A stretch of DNA of 64,000 bases from Sphingomonas sp. LY54 (GTDB taxonomy: Bacteria; Pseudomonadota; Alphaproteobacteria; Sphingomonadales; Sphingomonadaceae). Location of the stretch: the NCBI RefSeq assembly GCF_035594035.1, contig NZ_CP141588.1, positions 2,820,501 through 2,884,500 of the forward strand. The letters run 5' to 3'. The translations under genes and the position numbers were made by a program. The notes below the pieces were generated by a model. That model was not told the origin of the DNA and ran no database searches. It worked only from the letters and a program-made list of their open reading frames with translations. Below are positions 48,662 to 56,845 of the stretch, one piece after another (within the stretch, counting starts at the first letter, position 1; each line of letters opens with the position of its first letter).

Positions 48662-49465
48662 ATGGCGAAGGACAGGCGAATCCGGGTCGGCATAGGCGGC
48701 TGGGATTTCGATCCCTGGCGCGGCACTTTCTACCCCGAAAAGCTGCCCAAGACGCGGCAGCTCGAATTTGCCTCGCGCGCGCTGACCGCGATCGAGATCA
48801 ACGCGACCTATTACAAGCTGCAGAACAAGGATCTGTTCGCGCGCTGGGCGCAGACCGTGCCGGACGGCTTCCAGTTCGCGGTCAAGGCCTCGCGTTTCTG
48901 CACCAATCGCAAGCGGCTGGGCGAGGGTGGCGAGGCGATCGCCAAATTCTGCGCGCAGGGCCTCACCGAGCTCGGCGACAAGCTCGGCCCGATCCTCTGG
49001 CAGTTCATGGGTACGAAGCAGTTCGACCCCGAGGATTTTCAGGCGTTTCTTGATCTGCTGCCGCCTGAGCAGGACGGGGTGAAGCTCCGCCACGCGGTCG
49101 AGCCTCGGCACGAGAGCTTCCGCGATGCGCGCTTCGTCGAGATGGCGCGCAGGGCCGGGGTCGCCATCGTCTTCGCCGATGCCGACAATTATCCGTGCAT
49201 CGCCGATATCTCCGGCGACTTCGTCTATGCGCGGCTGCAGCGGTCGCGCGAGGAGGAGCCCGCCGGCTATTCCGAGGCGGAACTCGACCGCTGGGCGGAG
49301 GTCGCGCAGGGCTGGGCGCGCGGCGAAAGCCGGCCCGGCTTTCCCTATGCCGCCGAGGCCCCGGCGCCGGCCGTGCCGCGCGACACCTACATCTTCGTGA
49401 TCAGCGGCGCCAAGGTCCGTGCTCCGGCCGCCGCACAAGCTCTGATCGCCCGCGTGGAGGACTGA
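48662..49465 (+). CDS. DUF72 protein
   Basis: A 267-aa DUF72 (YecE) TIM-barrel-like protein: RVGIGGWDFDPWRGTFYPEK, EINATYYKLQ, FAVKASRFCTN, WQFMGTKQFDPEDF and HAVEPRHESF. Function of the family is not established. It is one base before the ALDH gene, so probably co-transcribed with it. Confidence 0.92.
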   Translation: MAKDRRIRVGIGGWDFDPWRGTFYPEKLPKTRQLEFASRALTAIEINATYYKLQNKDLFARWAQTVPDGFQFAVKASRFCTNRKRLGEGGEAIAKFCAQGLTELGDKLGPILWQFMGTKQFDPEDFQAFLDLLPPEQDGVKLRHAVEPRHESFRDARFVEMARRAGVAIVFADADNYPCIADISGDFVYARLQRSREEEPAGYSEAELDRWAEVAQGWARGESRPGFPYAAEAPAPAVPRDTYIFVISGAKVRAPAAAQALIARVED

Positions 49466-49466
49466 C

Positions 49467-51008
49467 ATGAACCGCTCCGGCTTCGACTCCCGCGACGAGA
49501 TGCGCACGCTGTGGCAACGGCTCGGCCTGCCGCCGGTGCAGGGGGGCGACCTGGAGTCGCGCTCGCCGATCGACGGCGCCGTGATCGGCAGCGTCGTCAC
49601 GCAGGACGCCGCGGCGGTCGCAGCCGCGGTCCGGCGCGCGCACGGCGCCTTCCTCCATTGGCGGTCGGTGCCGGCGCCGCGTCGGGGCGAACTGGTCCGC
49701 CTGTTCGGCGAGGTCCTGCGCGCGGAGAAGGAGGCGCTCGGCCGGCTCGTCAGCCTGGAGGCCGGCAAGATCCTCCAGGAGGGCCTCGGCGAGGTCCAGG
49801 AGATGATCGACATTTGCGACTTCGCGGTCGGCCTGTCGCGCCAGCTTTACGGCCTCACCATCGCCACCGAGCGGCCCGGCCACCGGATGATGGAGACCTG
49901 GCATCCGCTCGGCGTGATCGGCGTGATTTCGGCGTTCAATTTTCCCGTGGCGGTATGGGCGTGGAACGCCTGCCTCGCCTTCGTCTGCGGCGATGCGGTC
50001 GTGTGGAAGCCGTCGGAAAAGACGCCGCTCGCCGCAGCGGCGGTGCAGGCTCTGTTCGAGCGGGCGATGGAGCGGTTCGGAGACGCTCCGGCCCACCTCA
50101 GCCAGGTGGTTCAGGGCGGTCGCGAGACCGGCGAAGCCTTGGTCGATGATCCCCGCGTCGCGCTCGTCTCGGCGACAGGCTCGACGCGCATGGGCCGGGC
50201 GGTGGCGCCGCGCGTTGCCGCCCGCTTCGGTCGCACCCTGCTCGAGCTTGGCGGCAATAACGGCATGGTGGTCGCGCCCTCCGCGGACCTTGCTTTGGCC
50301 GAGCGGGGGATCACGTTCGCGGCGGTCGGGACGGCGGGGCAGCGCTGCACGACGCTGCGCCGCCTGTTCGTCCATGAGCAAATATACGACGCACTGGTGC
50401 CGCGGCTGAAGCATGTGTGGGCGCAGGTTCCGGTCGGCAATCCGTTGGAGGAGGGGGCCCTGGTCGGGCCGTTGATCGACGCTGCCGCGTTTGAGGCGAT
50501 GCAGGTGGCGCTCGCCGAGGCGCGCGCGCAGGGCGGCCAGATCGAGGGCGGCCAGCGGCTGCTCGAGAAGCAAGGACCGGAGGCGTTCTACGTCCGCCCC
50601 GCGATCGTCGAAATGCCCGGCCAGACCGAAATCACGCTGACCGAGACGTTCGCGCCGATCCTTTACGTCATGCGCTATGCGGCACTCGACGAAGCGATCG
50701 CGGCGCACAATGCGGCCCCGCAGGGCCTCGCTTCGTCGATCTTCACCAACGACATTCGCGAGGCCGAGACCTTCCTGTCCGCCGCCGGCTCGGATTGCGG
50801 CATCGTCAACGTCAATATCGGTCCATCGGGCGCAGAGATCGGCGGCGCGTTCGGCGGCGAGAAGGAGACGGGCGGCGGCCGCGAGAGCGGCTCGGACGCC
50901 TGGCGCGCCTACATGCGCCGCGCCACCAACACGATCAATTACAGTCGGGAGCTGCCGCTGGCGCAGGGCATCAGTTTCGCGCTCCCCGAAGGTTCGTCAC
51001 ACCAGTAG
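49467..51008 (+). CDS. Aldehyde dehydrogenase, ALDH7 type
   Basis: A 513-aa NAD-dependent dehydrogenase resembling alpha-aminoadipic semialdehyde/piperideine-6-carboxylate dehydrogenase (AmaB, ALDH7). Motifs: VISAFNFPVAVWAWN, WKPSEKTPLAAAAVQALF, catalytic Glu in LELGGNNGM and catalytic Cys in TAGQRCTTLRRLF. It probably acts in lysine or pipecolate breakdown; the substrate is inferred from family similarity. Confidence 0.92.
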   Translation: MNRSGFDSRDEMRTLWQRLGLPPVQGGDLESRSPIDGAVIGSVVTQDAAAVAAAVRRAHGAFLHWRSVPAPRRGELVRLFGEVLRAEKEALGRLVSLEAGKILQEGLGEVQEMIDICDFAVGLSRQLYGLTIATERPGHRMMETWHPLGVIGVISAFNFPVAVWAWNACLAFVCGDAVVWKPSEKTPLAAAAVQALFERAMERFGDAPAHLSQVVQGGRETGEALVDDPRVALVSATGSTRMGRAVAPRVAARFGRTLLELGGNNGMVVAPSADLALAERGITFAAVGTAGQRCTTLRRLFVHEQIYDALVPRLKHVWAQVPVGNPLEEGALVGPLIDAAAFEAMQVALAEARAQGGQIEGGQRLLEKQGPEAFYVRPAIVEMPGQTEITLTETFAPILYVMRYAALDEAIAAHNAAPQGLASSIFTNDIREAETFLSAAGSDCGIVNVNIGPSGAEIGGAFGGEKETGGGRESGSDAWRAYMRRATNTINYSRELPLAQGISFALPEGSSHQ

Positions 51009-51081
51009 TTTCGGAGTGGAAAGCAGCGTAAGAAGAAGCGGGACCGTGTAACGCTTCAATGGGATAAACAGGGAGGCATTC

Positions 51082-51507
51082 ATGAACACCCGTAACTTTG
51101 CGCTTGTTTTCGGTGTGGTTTTTCTTCTGATCGGCATCCTCGGCTTCGTGCCCGGACTTGTTCACGCCCATGGCCCTGGCCATCCCGATCTTGCCGTCGA
51201 CGCGTTCCGGGGCGACCTGCTCGGCCTGTTTCCGATCAACCTGCTGCATAATCTGGTGCACATCCTGTTCGGGATCTGGGGGCTGCTCGTTTATAAGAGC
51301 GTTTCCGGCGCCGTGACTTATGCGCGGTGCGTGGCGATCATCTATGCGCTGCTCGTCATCCTCGGATTGATCCCCGGGCTGAACACCCTGTTCGGTTTCG
51401 TGCCTCTCTACGGCAACGACATCTGGCTGCATGCTTTGCTTGCCGCGGTCGCGGCCTATTTCGGCTGGATCCACCGCACTAACGGAGCGCCGATCGGCCG
51501 CGCCTGA
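51082..51507 (+). CDS. DUF4383 membrane protein
   Basis: A 141-aa protein with four predicted helices (ALVFGVVFLLIGILGFVPG, LHNLVHILFGIWGLLVY, CVAIIYALLVILGLIPG, LHALLAAVAAYFGWI), matching DUF4383. Function unknown. A terminator follows immediately. Confidence 0.88.
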   Translation: MNTRNFALVFGVVFLLIGILGFVPGLVHAHGPGHPDLAVDAFRGDLLGLFPINLLHNLVHILFGIWGLLVYKSVSGAVTYARCVAIIYALLVILGLIPGLNTLFGFVPLYGNDIWLHALLAAVAAYFGWIHRTNGAPIGRA

Positions 51508-51522
51508 TCGTCGCGCGAGAGG

Positions 51523-51554
51523 AAGGGGCGGCCCGATGCGGCCGCCCCTTTTTT
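51523..51554 (+). terminator. Intrinsic terminator after the DUF4383 gene
   Basis: AAGGGGCGGCC (51523-51533) pairs with GGCCGCCCCTT (51540-51550) around a six-base loop, followed by TTTT. Confidence 0.9.
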
Positions 51555-51732
51555 GTAGAGGCCGGCGTGGAATATTCGTGGCCCTTGCGGCGATCGCGCG
51601 CTTTCCGCGTTCAGATTGCACAATAACGCGCGTGTTCAGCAAGTTGTGCGCCGTGCGCCAATCGGGGTAGGGCGATCCCAGTCAGCTTGGGGAAAGCTGG
51701 TTTGGGCCAAAGGGCTGCGCTAAAGGACCGAT

Positions 51733-52998
51733 ATGCACAGCAATTTCAAATCTTCGCTCGCCCTTCTGCTCGCTGCCGGCGCGACGCCCGCTTTGGCGCA
51801 ACTCCAGCAGGGCGAGAAGCCGACCGCGGAGCAGATCGCCACCGGCGAGGCCCCGGCCACCCCGATCGATGAATCGGAAAAGGCCCTGCGCGCGCTCCAG
51901 AACCAGGCGGCCGCGGTGCAATGGACCAAGTCCGCCGCCCGCGAACTTCTCGTCTATGTCGAGCGCGTCGGCGAAGAGGGGCTGGATCCGGCCGATTATA
52001 GCGACGCCCAGCTGCGCGCGGCCCTCACCGGTCCCGACATGGCGCTCCTCAGCCGGGTCGCGACCGACGTCTTCCTGCGGCTCTCGTCCGATCTCGCGCT
52101 TGGCCACGCCCGCGGCGACACGCGGGTCGACTGGCACATGGTCGACCCCGATCTCAACGGCAACGAGCAATATGCGATGATGGAGCGTGCGGTCGCCAAC
52201 GGCACCGTCGCCGATTCGCTCAATTCGCTGCTGCCGACCCATCCGCAATATACCGAGCTCAAGCAGGTGCTCGCCAACGTCAAGGACAAGGCGACGCTCG
52301 ACAAGGTGCGCGTCAATCTCGACCGCTGGCGCTGGCTGCCGCGCCACCTCGGCGAGCGCTACCTGATCGTCAACGTGCCGGCTTACACCGTCGCCCTGGT
52401 CGAGGACGGCCATGTCGTCGCCCGCCGCCGCGCTGTGGTCGGCGCGCCCAAGACCGCGACGCCGCAATTGAGCGCCACCGTCACCGGCGTTATCCTCAAT
52501 CCCTGGTGGGAAGTGCCGCAGAGTATCGCCCCGGAAGTCCGCGGCAAGAAGGGCTATGTCACGGTCAAGAGCGGCAACGGCGTGCGCTATCGCCAGCCGC
52601 CCGGCCCCGGCAATTCGCTCGGCCGGATGAAGGTGGTGATGCCCAACAATTACGCCATCTACCTGCACGACACGCCGTCCAAGGCCTTGTTCAAGCGCGA
52701 CGCGCGCGCGTTCAGCCACGGCTGCATCCGCACCGAAGATCCGCTGGGCTTCGCCGAGATCATGCTCAACAATCCCGAATGGGATCGCGCGAAGATCGAC
52801 GCGACGGTGGCCTCGGGCAAGACGGTGCAGGCCAATGCGGCCGCGCCGATGCCGGTCTACATCACCTATTTTACCGCGGCGGCAGCCAAGGATAACCAGG
52901 GCATCCTCGAATATAAGGATGTCTACGGCCGCGACGGCAAGGTCGTCGTCGCGCTCAACGACCGCAACGGCACGGCGCTGGCCTCCGCCAGCAACTGA
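51733..52998 (+). CDS. L,D-transpeptidase family protein (YcbB-like)
   Basis: A 421-aa periplasmic protein with a signal peptide (LALLLAAGATPALA). The scaffold region includes LDRWRWLPRHLGERYLIVNV; the YkuD domain has the catalytic motif FSHGCIRTEDP with the Cys nucleophile. Such enzymes make 3-3 crosslinks in peptidoglycan or attach proteins to it. A terminator follows. Confidence 0.92.
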   Translation: MHSNFKSSLALLLAAGATPALAQLQQGEKPTAEQIATGEAPATPIDESEKALRALQNQAAAVQWTKSAARELLVYVERVGEEGLDPADYSDAQLRAALTGPDMALLSRVATDVFLRLSSDLALGHARGDTRVDWHMVDPDLNGNEQYAMMERAVANGTVADSLNSLLPTHPQYTELKQVLANVKDKATLDKVRVNLDRWRWLPRHLGERYLIVNVPAYTVALVEDGHVVARRRAVVGAPKTATPQLSATVTGVILNPWWEVPQSIAPEVRGKKGYVTVKSGNGVRYRQPPGPGNSLGRMKVVMPNNYAIYLHDTPSKALFKRDARAFSHGCIRTEDPLGFAEIMLNNPEWDRAKIDATVASGKTVQANAAAPMPVYITYFTAAAAKDNQGILEYKDVYGRDGKVVVALNDRNGTALASASN

Positions 52999-53005
52999 GC
53001 CAACG

Positions 53006-53045
53006 AAAAAGCCCCGGCCTCTCCGTTGAGAGGCCGGGGCTTTTT
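53006..53045. terminator. Bidirectional terminator
   Basis: An 18-bp perfect stem (53006-53023 with 53028-53045) around CGTT, with five A on the left and five T on the right, so it can stop transcription from both convergent genes. Confidence 0.95.
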
Positions 53046-53063
53046 GCGTTCAGAGCCGGACGG

Positions 53064-53735
53064 TCAGACCCGGTCGGCGTAGAGCAGGCGGCCGGGGCCG
53101 AGGCGCGCGAGCACTTCGGCATGGCTCGCCGCGGACAAAGCGAAGCAGCCCTCGCTGCGGCCAAGCTTGCCATATTCCTGGACGACCTTGGGCTCGGCAT
53201 ACCAGGCGCTGTGGACCACGATGGCGCGCGCCTCGGCATTGTTGTTGCTGTGGTCGAGGCCCTTGAGGCGCAGCGAATAGCCGTATTTGCCGGTATAATA
53301 TTCGCTGGTGACGTAGGAGCCGCGCGACGTCGCCTCCGAGCCATATTCGTTCGAGAAGCTCTGCAGCCAGCCGAGATGGCTCGGGTCCGAGCCGCGGCCA
53401 TGGGCGACGAGATGGTTGGTGACGCGGCCGCTGCGCACGTCGACCAGGTAGAAGCGGGCCTCGCGCGACGGACGCGAGAAATCGGTGATCCCGATCACGT
53501 CGGCGTTGCGGATGCTCGCTCTTTTGGCTTCGAGCGCGAGCAGCGCGCGGGCCTTGAGCTTGGGATCGATCTGCGGCTCGAACGGCGCCACCGTCGCTGC
53601 CACGGTCGGGCGCGCCAGCGTCGCGGCAAGACCGGCCGCGGCCCCTGCCTGTAGAATGTTCCTGCGCGTAAGAATGGTTCGAGCCTCCCCGGAAAATCTC
53701 ACCTTCCTTTTAAAGTTCAAAGGGTTTCTCCTCAA
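53064..53735 (-). CDS. Murein L,D-transpeptidase catalytic domain protein (YkuD_2)
   Basis: A 223-aa protein with a Tat-type signal (LTRRNILQAGAAAGLAATL). The core resembles the YkuD_2 family: GITDFSRPSREARFYLVDV, VVHSAWYAEPKVVQEYGKLG and the active-site-like GRSEGCFALS. It is probably exported folded and acts on the wall. Convergent with the other L,D-transpeptidase gene. Confidence 0.88.
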   Translation of the reverse strand: MRRNPLNFKRKVRFSGEARTILTRRNILQAGAAAGLAATLARPTVAATVAPFEPQIDPKLKARALLALEAKRASIRNADVIGITDFSRPSREARFYLVDVRSGRVTNHLVAHGRGSDPSHLGWLQSFSNEYGSEATSRGSYVTSEYYTGKYGYSLRLKGLDHSNNNAEARAIVVHSAWYAEPKVVQEYGKLGRSEGCFALSAASHAEVLARLGPGRLLYADRV

Positions 53736-53856
53736 TTAAGAGGTAATACTGGGATCCTCGCATCGTCCCGCCGGAGCCGCGCTTCATCGCAATCGCGACT
53801 CTCTGATCGTTGAGCGTCCGTTCGGAACCCCGGCAATTCAGACGCGTCTGTACGCC

Positions 53857-54903
53857 ATGGCCGCGTTCGACACGATCCCGGTAACGCCCGGACTGCCGCC
53901 GATGGAGGCGAAGCTCGTCGATGCCCTGCCCGACGGCGGCGGCTGGCAGTTCGAGCCCAAATGGGATGGTTTTCGCTGCCTCGTCTTCCGCGACGGCGCC
54001 GCCGTCGAGCTGCAGTCGAAGGCCGGAAAGCCGCTCGGCCGCTACTTCCCCGAAATCGTGGCGGCAATGGCCGGCCTGCGCGCCGACCGCTTCGTGCTGG
54101 ACGGCGAGCTCATCATCCCGATCGGCGGCATCCTCTCGTTCGAAGCGCTGCAGATGCGCCTCCACCCGGCCGAGAGCCGGATTCGCAAGCTCGCCGGCGA
54201 GACCCCGGCGCAGCTGATGCTGTTCGATTGCCTCGCGATCGGCGACGAGAGTCTGGTCGATCGTCCGCTCGCGGAGCGGCGCGAGGCGCTCGAGCGCTTC
54301 CATCGCGCGGAGAAGGAGCCGGCGCTGCAGCTTTCGCCCTTCACCCTGGACAAAGCGGCGGCGCAGGCCTGGCTCGATGCCGCCGGCGGCGCGCTGGACG
54401 GTGTCGTCGCCAAGCGGCACGAAGGGCAGTACGAGGCGGGCGAGCGGGCGATGCTGAAGATCAAGCAGATGCGCACGGCCGACTGCGTCGTCGGCGGCTT
54501 CCGCTACGCCACCGGCAAGGCCGAGGTCGGCTCGCTCCTGCTCGGCCTCTACAATGACGAGGGAAAGCTCGACCATGTCGGCTTCACCTCCGGCATTCCC
54601 GCCGCGCAGCGGCCCGCCTTGACGAAGCAACTCGAGGCTTTGGTCGAAGCGCCCGGCTTCACCGGCAATGCCCCCGGCGGCCCGAGCCGCTGGAGCACGG
54701 ACCGTTCGGCCGACTGGCAGCCGCTGCGCCCGGAACTGGTCGCCGAGGTACGCTACGATCACGTCACCGGCGACCGCTTCCGCCACGGCACCAAATTCCT
54801 GCGCTGGCGGCCCGACAAGGCGCCCACCCAATGCGGGATGGACCAGCTCGAGCATGAGGCGCGTCCGGCCGAGCTGATCGCCGAACTGGAGGGCGCGACA
54901 TGA
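53857..54903 (+). CDS. ATP-dependent DNA ligase (LigC-type)
   Basis: A 348-aa ATP-dependent ligase. The AMP-accepting lysine is in EPKWDGFRC near residue 35; further motifs are LDGELIIP, GVVAKRHEGQY and LKIKQMRTADCVVGGFRY, with a C-terminal OB-fold. It overlaps the polymerase gene by ATGA. LigC-type enzymes serve end-joining or base-excision repair. Confidence 0.93.
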   Translation: MAAFDTIPVTPGLPPMEAKLVDALPDGGGWQFEPKWDGFRCLVFRDGAAVELQSKAGKPLGRYFPEIVAAMAGLRADRFVLDGELIIPIGGILSFEALQMRLHPAESRIRKLAGETPAQLMLFDCLAIGDESLVDRPLAERREALERFHRAEKEPALQLSPFTLDKAAAQAWLDAAGGALDGVVAKRHEGQYEAGERAMLKIKQMRTADCVVGGFRYATGKAEVGSLLLGLYNDEGKLDHVGFTSGIPAAQRPALTKQLEALVEAPGFTGNAPGGPSRWSTDRSADWQPLRPELVAEVRYDHVTGDRFRHGTKFLRWRPDKAPTQCGMDQLEHEARPAELIAELEGAT

Positions 54904-55769
54904 GCGAACGCATCGTCGAAGGGGTGCGTCTCAGCAATCCCGACAAGATCCTCTATCCCGATCAGGGCATCACCAAAGGCGAACTCGCCGATTATTATTG
55001 CGCAGTGGCCGACAGGATGCTGCCGCATGTCGCGCGCCGCCCGGTGACGATGGTGCGCTGTCCCACCGGCCAGGAGAAGAAATGCTTCTACCAGCGCCAC
55101 GCCGGCTCGGGCGTCCCCGAGCAGCTGCGCGAAGTAAAGGTCCCGGGCTTTGACGAGCCCTATCTCTATCTCGAGGACGTCGCGGGTCTGATCGCGATGG
55201 TGCAGATGGGCGTGCTGGAGATCCATCCCTGGGGCGTGACCGTGGAGCGGCCCGACCGGCCGGACCGGGTCATCTTCGATCTCGATCCGGCCGAGGGCCT
55301 CGACTTCGGCGATGTCGTGCGGGCGGCCCTCGAAGTCCGCGACCGGCTGGACGGGCTGGGCCTCGAAAGCTTCGTCAAGACGACGGGCGGGAAGGGGCTG
55401 CACGTCGTCGTGCCGATCGACCCCGTCGCCGACTGGAAGAGCGTGAAGGGCTTCGCCAAAAGCCTGTCCGAGCGCATGGCCGCCGACGCGCCGGACCGAT
55501 ATTTGACCAAGATTTCGAAGGCCGAGCGGGTCGGCCGCATCTTCATCGATTATCTGCGCAACGATCCCACGTCGACGGCGGTCGCGCCTTATTCGACGCG
55601 CTCGCGCCCCGGCGCGCCGGTCGCGCTTCCGCTCGAATGGGACGAACTGGACGACTCGCTGGCGCCGGCGGAGTTCACGATCCGCACTGTCCCGAAGCGG
55701 GTCGCGGGCAGCAAGGACCCTTGGGCCGCGATGGATCGCGTGAAGCAAAAGCTGCCGGAGGCCGGCTGA
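54900..55769 (+). CDS. LigD-type polymerase/primase domain protein
   Basis: A 289-aa stand-alone PolDom of the archaeo-eukaryotic primase superfamily. It shows GVRLSNPDKILYP at the start, catalytic acidic pair in VIFDLDPAEGLDF, TTGGKGLHVVVP and YLRNDPTSTAVAPYSTR. Such enzymes fill gaps with ribonucleotides during break repair. Coupled to ligC; no Ku gene in the window. Confidence 0.93.
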   Translation: MSERIVEGVRLSNPDKILYPDQGITKGELADYYCAVADRMLPHVARRPVTMVRCPTGQEKKCFYQRHAGSGVPEQLREVKVPGFDEPYLYLEDVAGLIAMVQMGVLEIHPWGVTVERPDRPDRVIFDLDPAEGLDFGDVVRAALEVRDRLDGLGLESFVKTTGGKGLHVVVPIDPVADWKSVKGFAKSLSERMAADAPDRYLTKISKAERVGRIFIDYLRNDPTSTAVAPYSTRSRPGAPVALPLEWDELDDSLAPAEFTIRTVPKRVAGSKDPWAAMDRVKQKLPEAG

Positions 55770-56154
55770 GGCGATCCGAGTCGCAGGCCCGCGCCGACCG
55801 ACTGGACGGCGGCGCCGAAAGATCGAAGCAGACCGGCAAAAGAACAGCGCGAACTTACCGTGTAAACACTATGGTATCACTTGAGTTGGGCAAGTAACGG
55901 TCGTTTCTGCGGTTACTACGGTATTAGTATTGCTTGCGTCGACCGGGGCTGCTGGTGTTTATCGGCGGGGCATCAACTGGTCCTGATGCACAAAAGGCGG
56001 CGGGACCCCCACTCCCGCCGCCGCATTGTTCCGGGACCCCGCCTTTTCCGCTAATTTTCGCCATTTTTCGCGAACGAGCCCGGTTGACTTGGCGGCGCAG
56101 AGCCCCATTATCGCAGGCGTGCTGGCTGAAGCTGCGTTCCCGAAGGAAGTTACC
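55770..56154 (+). other. Leader region of the FixJ-like gene with a strong hairpin
   Basis: A 385-base non-coding stretch. Bases 55996-56005 (GGCGGCGGGA) pair perfectly with 56013-56022 around CCCCCAC. AT-rich sequence at 55850-55935 probably holds the promoter. The open frame extends back to 56026 but I do not think it is translated there. Confidence 0.55.
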
Positions 56155-56784
56155 CTGTCATCTCAATACGTCTATGTGGTGGACGACGATCGCGATGTGC
56201 GCCGATCGATCAGTTTCATGCTTGGCACGACCGAGTTGAAATCCCGGCCGTTCGCTAGCGGGACCGACTTTCTGGAGAGCCTCGAGGAGCTCGAGCCCGG
56301 CTGCGTGCTGCTCGACATCCGCATGCCCGAAGTCGATGGTTTCCAGGTCATGGCCGAGCTCGAGAATAAGGGCATCGACTGGCCGGTGATCATCATGACC
56401 GGCCATGGCGAGGTCTCGGTCGCCGTGCGCGCGATGAAGATGGGCGCAATCGACTTCATCGAGAAGCCGTTCGAGGAAGAAGTGCTGCTCGGCAGCCTCG
56501 AGCGCGCCTTTGAATTGCTGCGCGATCGCGGCGAGAAGGCCGAACGTAAGCGCAGCGCGCGCGAGCGCATCAGCCATCTCACCACCCGCGAACGCGAAGT
56601 GCTTCAGGGCCTGATGGCCGGCCTCCCCAATAAGATGCTCGCCCGCCACCTCGACATCAGCCTGCGCACGGTTGAGATGCACCGCGCCAATATGATGGAC
56701 AGGCTTCAGGTCGGCAGCCTTGCCGAGGCGTTGACGTTGGCGGTGCAGGCTGAGCTCGCACCGCTCGAACAGAGCGACACCTGA
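56155..56784 (+). CDS. FixJ-family response regulator, probable CTG start
   Basis: A 209-aa two-domain regulator. The receiver has YVVDDDRDVRRS and the phospho-Asp in CVLLDIRMPEVDG; the LuxR-type HTH is LTTREREVLQGLMAGLPNKM with SLRTVEMHRANMM. There is no ATG in a suitable place. CTG 56155 lies six bases after AAGGAAG (56143-56149), gives the family-like start (M)SSQYVYVVDDD and puts the Asp at residue 54, as in FixJ. GTG 56119 is the fallback. The histidine kinase follows 61 bases later. Confidence 0.88.
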   Translation: MSSQYVYVVDDDRDVRRSISFMLGTTELKSRPFASGTDFLESLEELEPGCVLLDIRMPEVDGFQVMAELENKGIDWPVIIMTGHGEVSVAVRAMKMGAIDFIEKPFEEEVLLGSLERAFELLRDRGEKAERKRSARERISHLTTREREVLQGLMAGLPNKMLARHLDISLRTVEMHRANMMDRLQVGSLAEALTLAVQAELAPLEQSDT

Positions 56785-56845
56785 CAAAAGCGGCCGTGCG
56801 CTTTATGCTGGCGGCTGGATTCACCGCACGGCGGGACTGCGAGCG

